This document shows positions 44,042 through 56,414 of a stretch of 64,000 nt of DNA, piece after piece. The translations under genes were made by a program, and so were the position numbers. The stretch's first letter is position 1. Each line of letters opens with the position of its first letter. The stretch lies in the NCBI GenBank assembly GCA_009763385.1, contig CM019822.1, positions 7,410,127 through 7,474,126 on the forward strand, given 5' to 3'. The DNA is from Coix lacryma-jobi var. lacryma-jobi (lineage: Eukaryota; Streptophyta; Magnoliopsida; Poales; Poaceae). The notes beneath the pieces were generated by a model. The model saw nothing but the letters and a program-made list of their open reading frames with translations, had not been told where the DNA came from and ran no database searches.

Positions 44042-45398
44042 CAAGCCCTCAACGAAGCTATAGGAAGGGCGTGATCGTCGGAAAGAATAGAGTGGATGAA
44101 AACTGGAAACATGTAGATGAATCAGATGAGTTTTGTTAGTTTTGACCACTGCAGTTTCAGTAAGGAGCAGTTGTGACAGATGATTGGTTTCGGTAACAAA
44201 TACTCAAACTTTGTATGCACCATGGACCTATAATTTGTGAGACATTGAATCGATTATGGAAAGGGATATAATAAATGACTTTTCTGTTTTGCTATTATTG
44301 ATGCCAAGTTTGCAACTTGATGAACTAATTACCCCTGTTGTTATCTTCTAAAGGCTGTACATAAGACTCTATCACATACTATGCACACAATCAATTTATA
44401 CAAAAAAAATGATAATTTCTATTACAAAATTTAAGACAATAATTACAAAAGTAGGCAAGATTCTAGTTCTATGCTTTGTCTACGCAATGGTCTATCTTCG
44501 TGCTTGAGGACGATCTAAGGTCAAGTTCTTCCATCTCCCGACCAAAAATGTTTCCACACACCATTCATTTAGCTGGTCACTGTCTTAGCCGAACTGGCTT
44601 CTTGGCAGTACTGAACTTGAACGAATTATCACGGATCTGAAATTAGGCAGTGAAACTGGCAGACACGGCAACAAACGCCAAACAACGGAAAATCCTGGAG
44701 TTTGAGCAGATTGCGGTGCTGTTCTGAGAGTAAGACATTGTTAGGTAAAGCTTCCATAATTTGACTAGGACCCACTTGGCATGGGATTTTGAAACACAAA
44801 GCAAATGTACACACACACGCACTTTACCTATAATAAGCACTAGACGCAGTACTGATGCATTTCTTTGTTTTCTTTGGATGGGTAAATTTATACAAGTATT
44901 ATTTTCTTATTTTGTTAGATTTATTTTTTTCGTGTCCTTTTAAAAAGTTAAAACTAGTCCAGAAGGTGTTCATGTGTCAGGAACTATGGATAAAGCTCCA
45001 AAGTAATTTTGGTTCGATTCATTCCTCCAACTATTATGCTTGGTTCAATTACCACTTAATAATAAGATTTCACTTGTTTATTTCTCAAGTCTACAACTTG
45101 AGTTTTAAGTTAAAGCTTCGTGGAGTTTTAGTACATATATATCCCTAATAATATTAAAGAACACAAGTGCACAACGAAACATTTAAGATTTACTAGCCAT
45201 CAAACAAGCAGAACGATCCAATCTAATACAAACCCCAAGTGCCGAGCTTCTGATACAAGACTTTTCCGAGAAGACGAAAACTACGGCACGAGAAGCACAA
45301 GTGCTGCTGAGTTCTGAATCCTGGCACTGTACAGACAAAATTTTCCCCTGCAACATCGTCTGGTCGGCTCCTCCAAAGCTTCGTCACCACTACCCCAC

Positions 45399-48300
45399 TT
45401 ATTTGTTCTTTTTGTGCTTCTTTTTTCCCGATCGTTTAGCAGAAAGTGTGTCGCTTGCACTCTTCCCTTCAAACCTCTTGGTGATCTTCATGACACTGGA
45501 CATGCCCTTGCGCGCAGACGCCTTGCGGTCCGACCTGCGATTGAGAAGCTTACGATCCATCGGCCAGTATGCATAAGGTTCCATCTTGTCTTTCTTCTTT
45601 AGATCACCACTGGCCCTCTTGCTGGTGTACTCGTGGCCAGTGTAGGCCCAACCAGAGCTGGAAGTCTTCCTCTTCTTAACCGACTGGCTTCTAACAGAGC
45701 TCTTTCCATCAGCATCGTCGTCATCATGAGAGACATGCTTCTTTTTCCGCTTATCCCGCTCTTCTCGCACGATTATACGGCCTTCAGGGTCCACCTCGAA
45801 CTCATCGTCATCGTCATCGGGTGCAGTCCTCTTTTTCCCTGCTGCTGATTTGAGAGCTAACCGCACCGTTTTCTGGTCAAGTAAATCTAGGGGATCACCA
45901 GTTGAATGGTCAATGAACTTCTCCAGTAGGTTCTTATCTCCTTGGCGTCTCCGACTCAACCTAGAAAGGATGAACAAAAGAATATTATTTCAGTTGCTAA
46001 CCAGAACCTTGCTGTATGCCACTATCACCTCACATACCGAGTTGAAGATTTTGATTCAGTACGAGATCGAGAAGTAACAGTGTGTTGGGTAGAAAAAGGA
46101 CCATCTGACTCATCATCACTTCCAAAATCTGAAAACATCTGTGTGTGATTCCATCTACTTTGCCTGTAAGAAACATAGACCAGACAGTTAGAAATTAGGG
46201 ACAACATTAATTTCCCTAAATCTGGAAGGCTAGAACTAACAATGGATTCTGTTATTTTTTCCAGGATGTGTATTATCAACTACAAGACCATACACTTCCT
46301 TCCAATGAATGAAGGATACCTTGTAGCTCCTGAGGCCATAGACATGGCGTCCCCATCCTCAGAAGATTTTGCCTTTCGCATTTTTCGCTCATTGATCTGA
46401 TAAACATCACGCACTCAATCGTAAAGGATAAGATTAGAGAAAAAATATGTTCGTTTTGTAAAGAGTGCAGCATAAAACAATGGATGTTACCTTCCTAATA
46501 TTGGTGAGCAATTTCATATGCTCTTCAGGCATCACAGCCTTCACAGCATCTAAACCACATTTCTTCACAAGAATTTCTATGAGTGACTTGACCTGACAAT
46601 AGGACGTGGAGTTAATAGCAAGGTCCAAGAAAAGGATAACAATGCATATAGAACTAGCAACAAAACAAATATTATCACATCCACACATATCTTTGAACTA
46701 GTAAAATGACAATAATTTAATAATTTAACCACACAAAAAAATACTTACTGCAATATAAAAAAAGCAACAGATACCTTAGCTTTAAAGGAATTCTTTGTAT
46801 CACTTTGCCAGCTCAGCAGGCCCTCAACAACTCCATTCAAGTGTTCATGCAATATGTCGGCTTTAGATTTAGCAACTAAAGCTTTGACAAAACCTAAGTT
46901 CGCCTGACCATAATGTCAATACAAGCGTAAAAGAGCTGATAAAAAATTATAAGGGTAAACATATAAGCTAGAATTCTGTTTTACTTTGACTATTTCCCGG
47001 TTGTTCCTTTGCATAAGCAAGAAAGTCTCAGGAAGGAGCTTGTAAGCGACTCCAATAAGCTCTGAGAATTCATAAGTCAACCGAGCCAATCCAGTTACAA
47101 CGGCACTAATTGCATATGGCGTTTGACCAGCCACCAGACCACCAGCAACCTATACATAAAATCAGCAAAAATAAACCATACGATGAGTGTATGCCTTATG
47201 TACAGGAATACAACATAGGAGATCTCATATTCAGTTGCCAAACAATTAATTGCTATGAGTAAACACAAAACATATAAGAATTGTAATGACAGACAGTATA
47301 GAAGTACCATGCCAAAGAACTGGTGCAAGCCCTCCTTGCTCTCGTCATTCCCAGCATTTTCACATGCACGGGCAATTTCAATAAGCAAATCATAAGCTCT
47401 GTTTCTGGTTTTCTTGTTAGCCTGACAATAAACATCAGCCAATCACTGTTAATCACGAGTTTATTTGGTATGCGACAGATGTACCAGCAAAAGTTGTCGT
47501 GTCAGAATAAACAAGTAGGGAGCGTGTTTAGTTCCCCAAAATTTCCCAATTTTTTTCCAGATTCCCCGTCACATCAATCAATCTTTAGATACATGCATGG
47601 AGCATTAAATGTAGGTAAAAAAATAACTAATTGTACTTTTAGTATGTATGTCGAGACAAATCTTTTGAGCCTAGTTAGTACATGTTTGGGCAAAGTTTGT
47701 CAAATAACAACGAAAGTGCTACACGACTTTTCCCAAAATTTTCCCGGAACTAAACGCGGTCGTAGTTTATGAACGACCAACGTGAAGCTACAAATTTGAT
47801 AAATCATACTGATAGATGTCCAAAAAGGTGAGAAGTAAACTAATAACATAAGTATTAAGTTTAGGTTCAAACTTCAAACTAATAACGTAAGTATTAAGTT
47901 TAGGTTCAAACTTCTGAATCATCATCCATAAAAATCTTCCCAACTTAATTGTTCTAAAAACATAAAAAGGCATGACTAAGCCTAACACTACAGAAGAATG
48001 AAACATTTGAACACAAATATTGCACAACAAAAACGTCAAGCTGACAGGCTCCCATCATCCTGGTTGAGACATGCATTTCTGGTTATAAACATTAGCTGAG
48101 AAATCATCCAAAACCAAACGTAAAATTTAGATTACCTCCTTCAGTGCAAGAAGTATTTCAGTGATGAATGAACTAATAATTTCTCTCTTTCTAACCGTAG
48201 ATGAATCCTGCAGACATAGACAAGTGTAGAGTTCTTGTTACTGCTTTCCTAGATACAAATACATATTTGTCAACAACAACAAAAAGATATGGCCAGCTCT

Positions 48301-51300
48301 TTTTACCAACCTTCAAAATGTAAACAATAAGGTGATATAGGCATTCGAGTCTGTAGCGTTTCGAGGGAAATTGGCATGGCAACGATGAAATCATCAATTC
48401 CAACAGGTCATCCAAATTCTTTTCAACAAATTCAGCATCCTGAAACGATTGAAATTGATTAAATAAATGGAATATAACTTTTATTATGGGCAAAAAATTA
48501 TATGAAGAACACTGAAAAAAAATTAACAGACCTTGAGCAGCATTGACAGGACCTTGTACGCTCTCTTTTGAATTAAAGAGTCACTGTCCTAGAAACAGAA
48601 AAATTATGGTAAACTGAACTTAGATATGTGGTTACATGAAAAACACAATCTTAACTTGCATTAAACCTTATATGTACCTTAATTGCAGGTTTCACATAAC
48701 TGAACAGTACATTAATAGACTTTGAAGCTAAACCAGGCATCAATGAAGCTGCAAAATCCAAAAGTAGAGCCCTGCAATTCAAATCAAGGCTTAAAATCAA
48801 CATCAGAATTCGATTGAAATCTACAAATAAGAAATTCCAAGAGCATAAACTCATACAAACCTCTTCATGCTGTTTTTGTTGGAATCAGCTTCAATTTCCA
48901 TTGAACTATCATCCACAGGCTCTGCATTAACAGCCTTTGTAGCATCCAACAACTTTCTTATTGCATCAAGGAAGAATTTTCCTACGACATTTTTGTCTGA
49001 TATAGAAGCTATCTCACTTATCGCAGGCTACAATAAAGAGGAGAAAATATGCAACTTAAGTAACATAACTGAATTGCAATCATCAAACAATTAAATTAAT
49101 AGACTCACAAAATGAGAGATAACTTAAGTAACATAACTGAATTGCAATCATCAAACAATTAAATTAATAGACTCACAAAATGAGAGATGTAATTTCAATC
49201 AATAAAATTAGAAAATATGCAACTTAAGTAACATAACTGAATTGCAATCATCAAACAATTAAATTAATAGACTCACAAAATACAAGATTTCCTTTATTGT
49301 ATAGATGACAATTTGGTTCCAAGAGGAAAAGTTTCAACAATCAGCACATTGGAATTATAGAGTTTCACTGTCAAATTTCAAGTGACGTCATTGAGGATAT
49401 GTTGGAACTGTAAGTAATCAACAACCCTACCAAAGAGAAAATATGCTCTTTAAAATACCAACTCAAGAAGCCAAAACAAATAGTTCCCCAAAAATATAGA
49501 AGCTTAAAGTGTCCTTAGCTAGGAAAATGGATCTCTCGAGTCTCAACAACTCAACCACAGCAATATGATCAGAAAGTCTTTTCAAAGAAGAAATTATACC
49601 TGTAATAATCCAATAGCATCATTCGAAGACATCAAGAATATAGAACAAAGTACTTCCAAAAGCTTTGAAGAGAAAGCACATATCGCCTTCAAGTTTTCCT
49701 CTGCCAGATTTTGAGTATAATGTTCCTTTGCTCTTCTTTCAGATTTGCTTATTTCATCCTCAGCAAGAATTACTTCCCTAGAAACTGAGAGAGCTTCTTT
49801 GTTTTGTTTGATTAAAATCTATAAAGAACACGAGATAAATACATAAGACATTCAGAAGGGCAAACAATGTGTAACAGAAATGTGACCATGAGAAACACCT
49901 GAACACTGGAGCAAACAATGCCACGCAAGTCAGGTTGGTTTTGGAGAGTGTCACATAAAACATCTTGCAAAACTCGAAAATTGCTTGACGTATCACATGG
50001 GTAGTTGCAACAAGATGGTAACAAAGACCACAGAGAATACACATAACCTTCAGCTCTCTTGGCAGAGAAAAGCTTGTCATCCTTCAAAAGCTGCTCAGTT
50101 GATATATCCAAAAAAAAATAGTGAGTGCACACAGTAAGAGCTCAGTCCAAAATCGAGTTATTCTTATTCTTGTAAAGCAGAGAATTTTCAATGAATGCCA
50201 AATACCTTAGGAATGCTTTTCTCTATGGCTCTAACCATACCCAAAATATCTCTTAAGAAAAATTGTAAACTGGCACCAACAATGTGCTTCTCCATAATAG
50301 GGAGAATCCATTCATTTTCATCACATATTGACTGAATCTGAAGAATTTCAAGAACATTCTTTGGCCCCATTGCAGCAACCGCTGAACCAAGACATGCATC
50401 AAGCTGCAGAATGGAAAGAAGGCATTAATTAACTAATGAAAGACCAAATAAATCCTTGCAGTATGGCCAATGGCCATGAAATGATGAAAGTGCAAACTGC
50501 ACAGCATTATCAGTCATCCATTCCCTTAGAATATATTTTAACCATCCATTCCCTTAGAATATATTTTAACCAGAACAAGATAGCATTAGTGCACAACAGC
50601 CATGATTCATTGATCTCCCTAGGCAACGTTTTGACAAACCCCATATCCTTTACCAGATAACATACTCCCTCCAGTCACAATAAGACAAATTTGTACAATG
50701 GGGTGATTTCCAAAACACGACTTTGAGTATTAATTTTTGTAACATATGGAACACAGGAAAACTAACATACCCGTGTCGTTTTCAAAAATGACAAGCAAAT
50801 ACATTAAAAGTAATCTAGTCACAGTTTGGTTGACTACACGCAGCACAAAGTTTCACTTACTTGTTACTGGAGGTAGTATATATTCTTCTTATATTTAGTA
50901 AGGTAGCTTACTGGAGGAAGTATATATTCTTCTTATATTTAGTAAGGTAGCTAAGCAAGGAGGATTTAAGTGTCTGTGTAGTTACAGAAAAAAGGTACCT
51001 GCTTCCGGAAGGAAAAGTCATCATCTGACAAGTTTTGCATGTCTGACAAGTTCCTGACTGCTTCCGGCAATAGGTCAGCTGAAAACTCTCCTGTTTTAAA
51101 ATGTTATAGATTTAAGCTCAGGAACTCATGGCCCTTAATAACAAGTATCTAAGTAACTAGCAGAAGCAAAAAGAAATAAAATAAAATAATTAATTTTATC
51201 CAAAAAATAGACATAGCAGGTTAGTTTAATTTTACAAATATCAGACCCCAAGAATAAAAACATGGTGCCTTTGTGAATTGTGACCAGATAAGACTAGGAA

Positions 51301-53271
51301 CTCCAAATCTCCAATACAGCTAAGCTATAGATAACAACAACGATGATCTATTATCACCATCATAACAGAATCAATGATATGATGCAGAATGAAATGCATT
51401 AGCAAAATCATATGGATGTGGGAGGATATGCTAAGGTACTGAAACACATACCTAATTTGTCAAATGCCACTGAAATTACATGAAATGATCTGTCCCAGAC
51501 ATCACTGTAGCGGACATCTAGCAAGCCTTCTAGGATAGCACATATCTTCTCTATGATTGTGGGATCTGAATTCAGCCCTTGATGTCTGGCCTTCATCTGA
51601 GCGATTCCCTGTGTCACCAAGGTTTCATCAATGCAGTTATCTATTAAACCTTTAAAAGCCTCCACAGATGAAAATCTCGCTTCTTCGAATTCACTTGATA
51701 ATATATCTGACAAGCAATTTAAAAAAAGAATTAGGAAATGAACATAGCAATCTATGTAAGCATCATCGACCAATTAAGAAATGCTAAGTTTAGGAGAAGA
51801 ACCAACCTCCAAGTGAAGTAAATACCAATGGAAGCTTTACAACACAAATGCCCCTGTTTTGCTTGTAAACTTTTTTAGTTCCGACATGTAAGAGTCGTGC
51901 AATTGAAGCCATTTCATCTCCAGATTTCCTTTCTGAAGACACTGACAGCCCCAACAAGCACAAAAGACCCAATAACACATCAGATTTGAACTGTAGTGTT
52001 GGACTCTCACAAACAGCATGCAGAATGTCCAAAAGACTCCTTGTCAAAATTGGTTGATGCAAATCTAATAGTGGTTTAAAATATTTCAAGATGGTATTTG
52101 AAGGCTTCGGCGCCATAAGGGGAAGGCAGCATATCAAAGCATTCAAAATATACAGGACCTCCTTAGCCCCCTTGGGGCCTTCTTCTGCTACACCTGTATT
52201 TACAGCACTAGATCCTCCAGCAAGCAGCAGAAACCGCTCAAAAGATCTTGTTATTGCTTCACTTGCTGGAATCAAAATTGCTTGCCTTTGAAAACTCAGG
52301 AGAAGATCCCGCAAGCATGAATGAGATTGTTTCCGCACCTACAACCCACCAAAGTAAACAATGAATTACTGGCTTAATGTTAATTGACTACACATTTTGG
52401 GCGTGACTCAGCGTACCATCATCCACTAACATTAACTTATAATTGTTTATCTCTTGGTATAAGTATTTTTTTTTCAAATCATTAGCAATTTTCGCGGCAA
52501 TGCGCGGGGCATTCCTCTAGTTATGAATGATTTCAAACTTCTCACTGATACTGAATGATACTTTACAGAAGTAGTAATTGGTTGGCTGGTTTTTTGCCTC
52601 TAGTTTGGCTAACGGCAATACAAGCAAGTTCCACACATTGGCACAATCAGTGAAGAGTATCATTAGTTACTTTAAACGGGAACAGAATTTGAATGAAAGC
52701 AGCAGTTGGAGAGTGTCAACTTTGTTCATACCTTTGGCCGGTGATCGATACTGAGGCGCAGAATCACAGTGTATAAAGGCTCTACCGCCTCCCAGTTCGC
52801 CCTGTCCCCCGCAGATATCAAATGCCCGAGGCATCTCAGCCCCGCCCTGACGCCTGAATCGGGCATGGAAGGGAAATCGAGCACACGCATCACGTCGTCG
52901 GCGACCTCACGGCCATGGGCGCGCACCACAGCGGCCGGGAGGGCCGGCAGCGCCGCGGAGAGGAAGGCGAGGAGCGCTCCGGCAACGTGGCGGTCAGCGC
53001 CGGCGGCCCCCGCACGAGCGAGCGGGGAGAGCGCCGCGGCGGCCGCGGCGAAGTAGGCTACGGGAGTGGCGGCTACGTCCTGGTCGCTAACGGCCTGCGC
53101 CATGGCGGCGGCGGTAGCGCAGAGGTGCTGCAAGTCCTCCCGCGGCGAGCCACCGTGGCGCGCGAGGATGGTGGCAGCGAGGTCTCCTTCTCCGTCCAGC
53201 AAGGAGAATACGTCGTCGCCGGCAATGGAGCGCGGGGTCGGTGGGAGCTCAGCCATGTCGACGTCGGCCAT
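45399..53271 (-). CDS. RRP12: RRP12-like ribosome biogenesis protein (HEAT/ARM repeat, NUC173)
   Basis: This encodes a nucleolar HEAT-repeat protein needed for pre-rRNA processing and export of pre-ribosomal subunits. Nineteen exons in transcript order are 53271-52732, 52338-51807, 51706-51452, 51090-50999, 50403-50206, 50090-49899, 49818-49600, 49027-48861, 48771-48678, 48588-48532, 48439-48311, 48207-48136, 47421-47308, 47149-46985, 46903-46775, 46592-46491, 46396-46320, 46163-46038 and 45960-45399. They total 3822 bases, 1273 residues, close to family length, with phase intact throughout. The N-terminus (MADVDMAELPPTPRS) is Ala-rich, then helical repeats follow. The C-terminal exon is acidic then basic: DDDDDEFEVDPEGRIIV, the conserved GWAYTGHEY, YAYWPMDRKLLNRR and a KKKHKKNK end typical of nucleolar proteins. 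The start is the first ATG in frame. A telo-box and site II motifs lie upstream. Confidence 0.95.
47519..47761. mobile_element. Tourist-like MITE, 'GTTTAGTT' family, copy 3, in RRP12 intron 12
   Basis: GGGAGCGTGTTTAGTTCC ... GGAACTAAACGCGGTC, flanked by GTA on both sides. It carries the family body words (CAAATAACAACGAAAGTGCT). Confidence 0.88.
47836..47913. repeat. 2 x 39-bp tandem repeat in RRP12 intron 12
   Basis: AAACTAATAACRTAAGTATT and the following 19 bases occur twice head to tail with one substitution. Confidence 0.85.
49048..49285. repeat. Three-copy repeat (about 70-95 bp) in RRP12 intron 7
   Basis: The block AACTTAAGTAACATAACTGA through AATAGACTCACAAAATGAGA occurs three times, starting near 49051, 49122 and 49219. 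Copy 3 is preceded by a spacer (TGTAATTTCAATCAATAAAA). The copies are almost identical. Confidence 0.85.
50518..50571. repeat. 2 x 27-bp tandem repeat in RRP12 intron 4
   Basis: CCATTCCCTTAGAATATATT plus seven bases occurs twice head to tail without change. Confidence 0.85.
50665..50876. mobile_element. Stowaway-like MITE in RRP12 intron 4
   Basis: The left end CTCCCTCCAGTCACAATAAG and the right end TACTGGAGGTAG are flanked by TA. It is about 212 bases and AT-rich. Its right end is included in the adjacent tandem duplication. Confidence 0.75.
50864..50952. repeat. 2 x 44-bp tandem repeat at the MITE edge in RRP12 intron 4
   Basis: TTACTGGAGGWAGTATATAT through TAAGGTAGC is repeated head to tail with one difference. 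The first copy starts inside the Stowaway right end. Confidence 0.85.
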
Positions 53272-53342
53272 GTCGACCGGGCGGGTGTGTGGGAAGCCGC
53301 ACGCGGCGGCCGAATGCACTCGGAGCTCGGAAGCTGACGCTC

Positions 53343-53457
53343 TAGGGTTTTGGGGGAGATGATGGGTACGTCGTTTTTTGTTTCATTGGCGCGAGCGGGT
53401 ACGGGCCGTTTAAGTGGGCTGAGCCGAATTTGGTCAGACGGATGGCCCTGTTGGGCC
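53343..53457 (-). promoter_or_regulatory. Telo-box and site II motifs upstream of RRP12
   Basis: Reading toward RRP12, AAACCCTA (53350-53343) lies about 72 bases upstream of the start codon. TGGGCY site II motifs lie at 53415-53420 and 53452-53457. In plants the pairing of telo-box and site II marks promoters of ribosomal-protein and ribosome-biogenesis genes, which fits the product. Confidence 0.7.
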
Positions 53458-53459
53458 TA

Positions 53460-54538
53460 GTGTTGGTGGAAGCTTTTGCTTCTTAAAATTGTTATTATAT
53501 GACTAAATCGTGTGATTTTGCTATTCTATGAATCTTAACATTGACTTCGCTAAAATATACTCGCTCCATTCCTTTGAAAGTGTTGCTTTTGAGTTTTTGT
53601 TCTTCTTGTTTGATCGCTCGTCTTATTCAAAAATTTAAAGTGTTTGATCCCTTCCAAACGTTATGCTAAAAATGGGGTTGGCCTTAAAACTTGTTTAAAT
53701 GAAATAGAACGGTATTTCACATAATTTGATTTGAAAAGAATGAACTAGAACGACAACTATAACTTGGCCATGATTCTTACCCAAAAAAAGGTGCCAGCCA
53801 AGGATGTGGTGGCGCCTTGACAGCTCTGCAAAGGGGGAAACAGAAAGCTTGAAAACATCATTGCTAGTTTGCTACAGGACCGTATCATCATTAGGCTAAG
53901 CTTTGGCCTAGAAGAAAGCCACTAACACATTTCAGGCACCTACAAAGGTCGTGGGCAGATCCAGAGTGGATAGTCATTGATATCATATACTCCCTCCGTA
54001 TCACAAATAGAAGATGTCTAGGACAGTGACACGGTCTCCAAAGCATAACTTTGACCATTTGTTTTTTAAAATTGTAAAGTGGTATATATATACTTTTATG
54101 AAAATACTTTTCAAGATAAATTTAAATTTATTTATATGATTTTTATATTTTTAAACTCAATAATTTAAAAGTTATTCATGATTTATATTTTTAATGTTTG
54201 ATACAAATCTTTTTCAAAACGTCTTCTATTTACGATACGAAGTGAGTAATTATTAGTTTTTTTTTCTTCTAGGTCAGCAACACTTTAGCTTTGGGTTTTT
54301 AAAACCCTTTCATATGAAGTAAGGGGAAAAAAGAGACAATTTTTTTTATATACTAAAAGAGACAAATTCGTACCAAGTGACAACACCAAAATGCCTTGGC
54401 TCCAGCCCTACCCAAGGAAAGCCACCACAGCAAAACTGGCCTGAGAATCCGAAATGCTCAAGTGATTTGGCTGTTGAAGGCAGTAGCCAGGCAGACCATC
54501 CTCAAACATCAGAGCGGAACGGAACCCACCCTCTGATG
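53460..54538. other. Intergenic, with Stowaway remnants
   Basis: A half Stowaway end (ACTCGCTCCATTCC) is near 53560 and a fuller worn Stowaway lies at 53990-54247. Bases 54377-54530 are less AT-rich and open for 68 codons, but with no recognisable domain. Confidence 0.45.
53990..54247. mobile_element. Worn Stowaway MITE
   Basis: The left end CTCCCTCCGTATCACAAATAGA and the degenerate right end TCTATTTACGATACGAAGTGAG are flanked by TA. The interior is AT-rich and about 258 bases. Confidence 0.7.
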
Positions 54539-54911
54539 CAGGGCCGGTACTGGGGTAGGGCAGTGTGTATGACACCACACTAGATCTCGCATTGATATAG
54601 GCCTCACCTCATACAGTGTACTAGATAGGTATGCGCACTTCGCTGCGCCGTTATTGCTTCATACACCGACTGGTAGCAGAGATTACTGTTTTGTACGTAA
54701 TAAGAGTAATCAGGCTTATATTATCTAAAAACACATACAAAATCGCTTAGCTTGGCTTTATATTATGCTACCAAAAAATGAGTTAATAGTTTGACGTATA
54801 CAATATTTGAACGAGACAAATATACCAAACGGCAGTGTACGTAACACACGAGCTCTATAAAAAAGTACGCCAACACACCCCTAAAGTTTTTTCTAAGATT
54901 TTTTTTATTAA

Positions 54912-55153
54912 GGGGTGTTTAGTTGGAGGGTGAAAAATTTTTGGGTGTCTAATCGAATGTTGCAACACTAATTTAGTTTATTAAAAATAGACTAATAAAA
55001 ATAAATTACATAGTTCGTCTTGGAACTATAAGACGAATTTATTAAGACTAATTAATTTGTTATTAGCACATGTTAACAGTAGCACAACATTATCAAACCA
55101 TTGAATTAATTAAGCTTAAAAAATCATTTTGTAAAGTTATTGTAATCCATGTA
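54912..55153. mobile_element. MITE-like sequence (GGGGTGTTTAGTTGG), right end unclear
   Basis: The left end GGGGTGTTTAGTTGGAGGG and the body words AATAGACTAATAAAAATAAA and GACGAATTTATTAAG are typical of a grass MITE. The right end abuts the next MITE at 55154, so its own inverted end is not visible. Confidence 0.5.
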
Positions 55154-55392
55154 GGCCCTGTTTAGTTCCCTCCATTTTACAAAATTTTCCATCATATCAA
55201 CCATCACATCAATGTTTGGACGCATGCATGAAGCATTAAATATAGGTAAAAAATAACTAATTGTACTTTTCGTATGTATATGTCGAGATTAATCTTTAGA
55301 GTCTACGTAGTTCATATTTGGATAAAGTTTATCAAATAACAACGAAAGTGCTATAGGAATTTTTTTGCAAAATTTCCCAACTAAACAAGGCT
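55154..55392. mobile_element. Tourist-like MITE, 'GTTTAGTT' family, copy 4
   Basis: GGCCCTGTTTAGTTCCC ... AACTAAACAAGGCT, flanked by GTA on both sides, inside the hAT element. Confidence 0.85.
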
Positions 55393-55734
55393 GTAATTAT
55401 TTTTTTAGTATACATTTAATATTTCATGTATGTGTCTAAATATTAGATGTGATAAGTGAAAACTTTTTACCAATAGGCCTAAATAAATGGAGTCAACTTA
55501 GTCAAACCTCAAAGGTGAAGTCCACGAAACTGTCATTCCTGAAAAAAAAAGGGTCAGCAAGGTACGTGTTCAACTAATACCGTCGGGAGCGTGGAGGGCC
55601 TCTACGGTCAGGGATTCTTCCGCAGACAATTTTTTTATTATATTATATTATTGAACACGTTACTGTCACACCGGTTTTTGAATAGAAAAAGATACATGCA
55701 AAAATCTTAAAAGAAAAAAAGTAAAAAAACATAA

Positions 55735-55925
55735 AAGAAAAGGAAAAAATAAAGAAAAAAACAAAACACTACTACAGTAACCTGACCTGCGGGAGGGCGT
55801 CAATCCTCCCGCGGGTAGAGATACTAATTAAAAGAAAAAGAAAAAATAAAGAAAAAAACAAAACACTGCTACAGTATCCTGACCCGCGGGAGGGCGCCAA
55901 TCCTCCAGTGGGTAGAGATACTAAT
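55735..55925. repeat. 2 x about 96-bp tandem repeat with GC-rich palindromic core
   Basis: Each unit has an A-rich half (AAAAAATAAAGAAAAAAACA) and a GC half (GCGGGAGGGCGYCAATCCTC ... GGGTAGAGATACTAAT). In copy 1, GCGGGAGG pairs with CCTCCCGC to form a hairpin; copy 2 has substitutions in the second arm. Confidence 0.85.
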
Positions 55926-56099
55926 ATTAGTACTGATATGTATATGTATGTAGGCTTCTATGGCCTAATACAACCATATAGCAAGCCAAGAAGTGCAGAA
56001 ATGTTAGAAGAAATTGTTTAAGATAATATCAAGTGCCAGCAAGTAAGTAATCTATTATTATATCTGTCCATTTTATGAACTTTGAGATATTCTATATAA

Positions 56100-56318
56100 G
56101 GTTCATGTTTTTTTTTATAAAAAAATTCCTATAACACTTTCGTTGTTATTTGGTAAACTTTATCCAAACATGGACTAACTAGGTTCAAGAGATTCGTCTC
56201 GACATTTACAGACAAACTGTGTAATTAGTTATTTTTAGCTACATTTAATATCCTATGTGTGTGTCTAAAGATTTGATATGGCGGGAATCTTGAAAATTTT
56301 TGGAATCTGAACATGACC
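56100..56318. mobile_element. Tourist-like MITE, 'GTTTAGTT' family, copy 5 (inverted)
   Basis: It is in opposite orientation to the other copies: AGCACTTTCGTTGTTATTTG-type words appear as CACTTTCGTTGTTATTTGG. TAA flanks both sides (56097-56099, 56319-56321). Confidence 0.85.
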
Positions 56319-56414
56319 TAAGTTTTTTAGTGCAGTGAATATTATCTAAATTCATGTATATATTTGTGAGACTGTATATATTGAGAGAAATATATATAAA
56401 AAATTTTAGAAAGT

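Larger units (their letters stand above)
42971..45398. other. Convergent intergenic region with two MITEs
   Basis: It lies between the 3' ends of the GT61 and RRP12 genes. It contains the Tourist-like copy at 43184-43411 and the short element at 43921-44041. The remainder is AT-rich, with no recognisable gene. The last 100-150 bases are probably RRP12 3' UTR. Confidence 0.5.

Noticed and set aside
49048..49285. Spaced direct repeats considered as a CRISPR-like array
   Set aside because: The repeats are about 70 bases with almost no spacers, lie in a plant intron, and are a simple local duplication.
53805..53830. CAGCCAAGGATG string resembling the start of miR169
   Set aside because: Only the first 12 bases match; the rest differs and the flanks do not form a miRNA-type hairpin.
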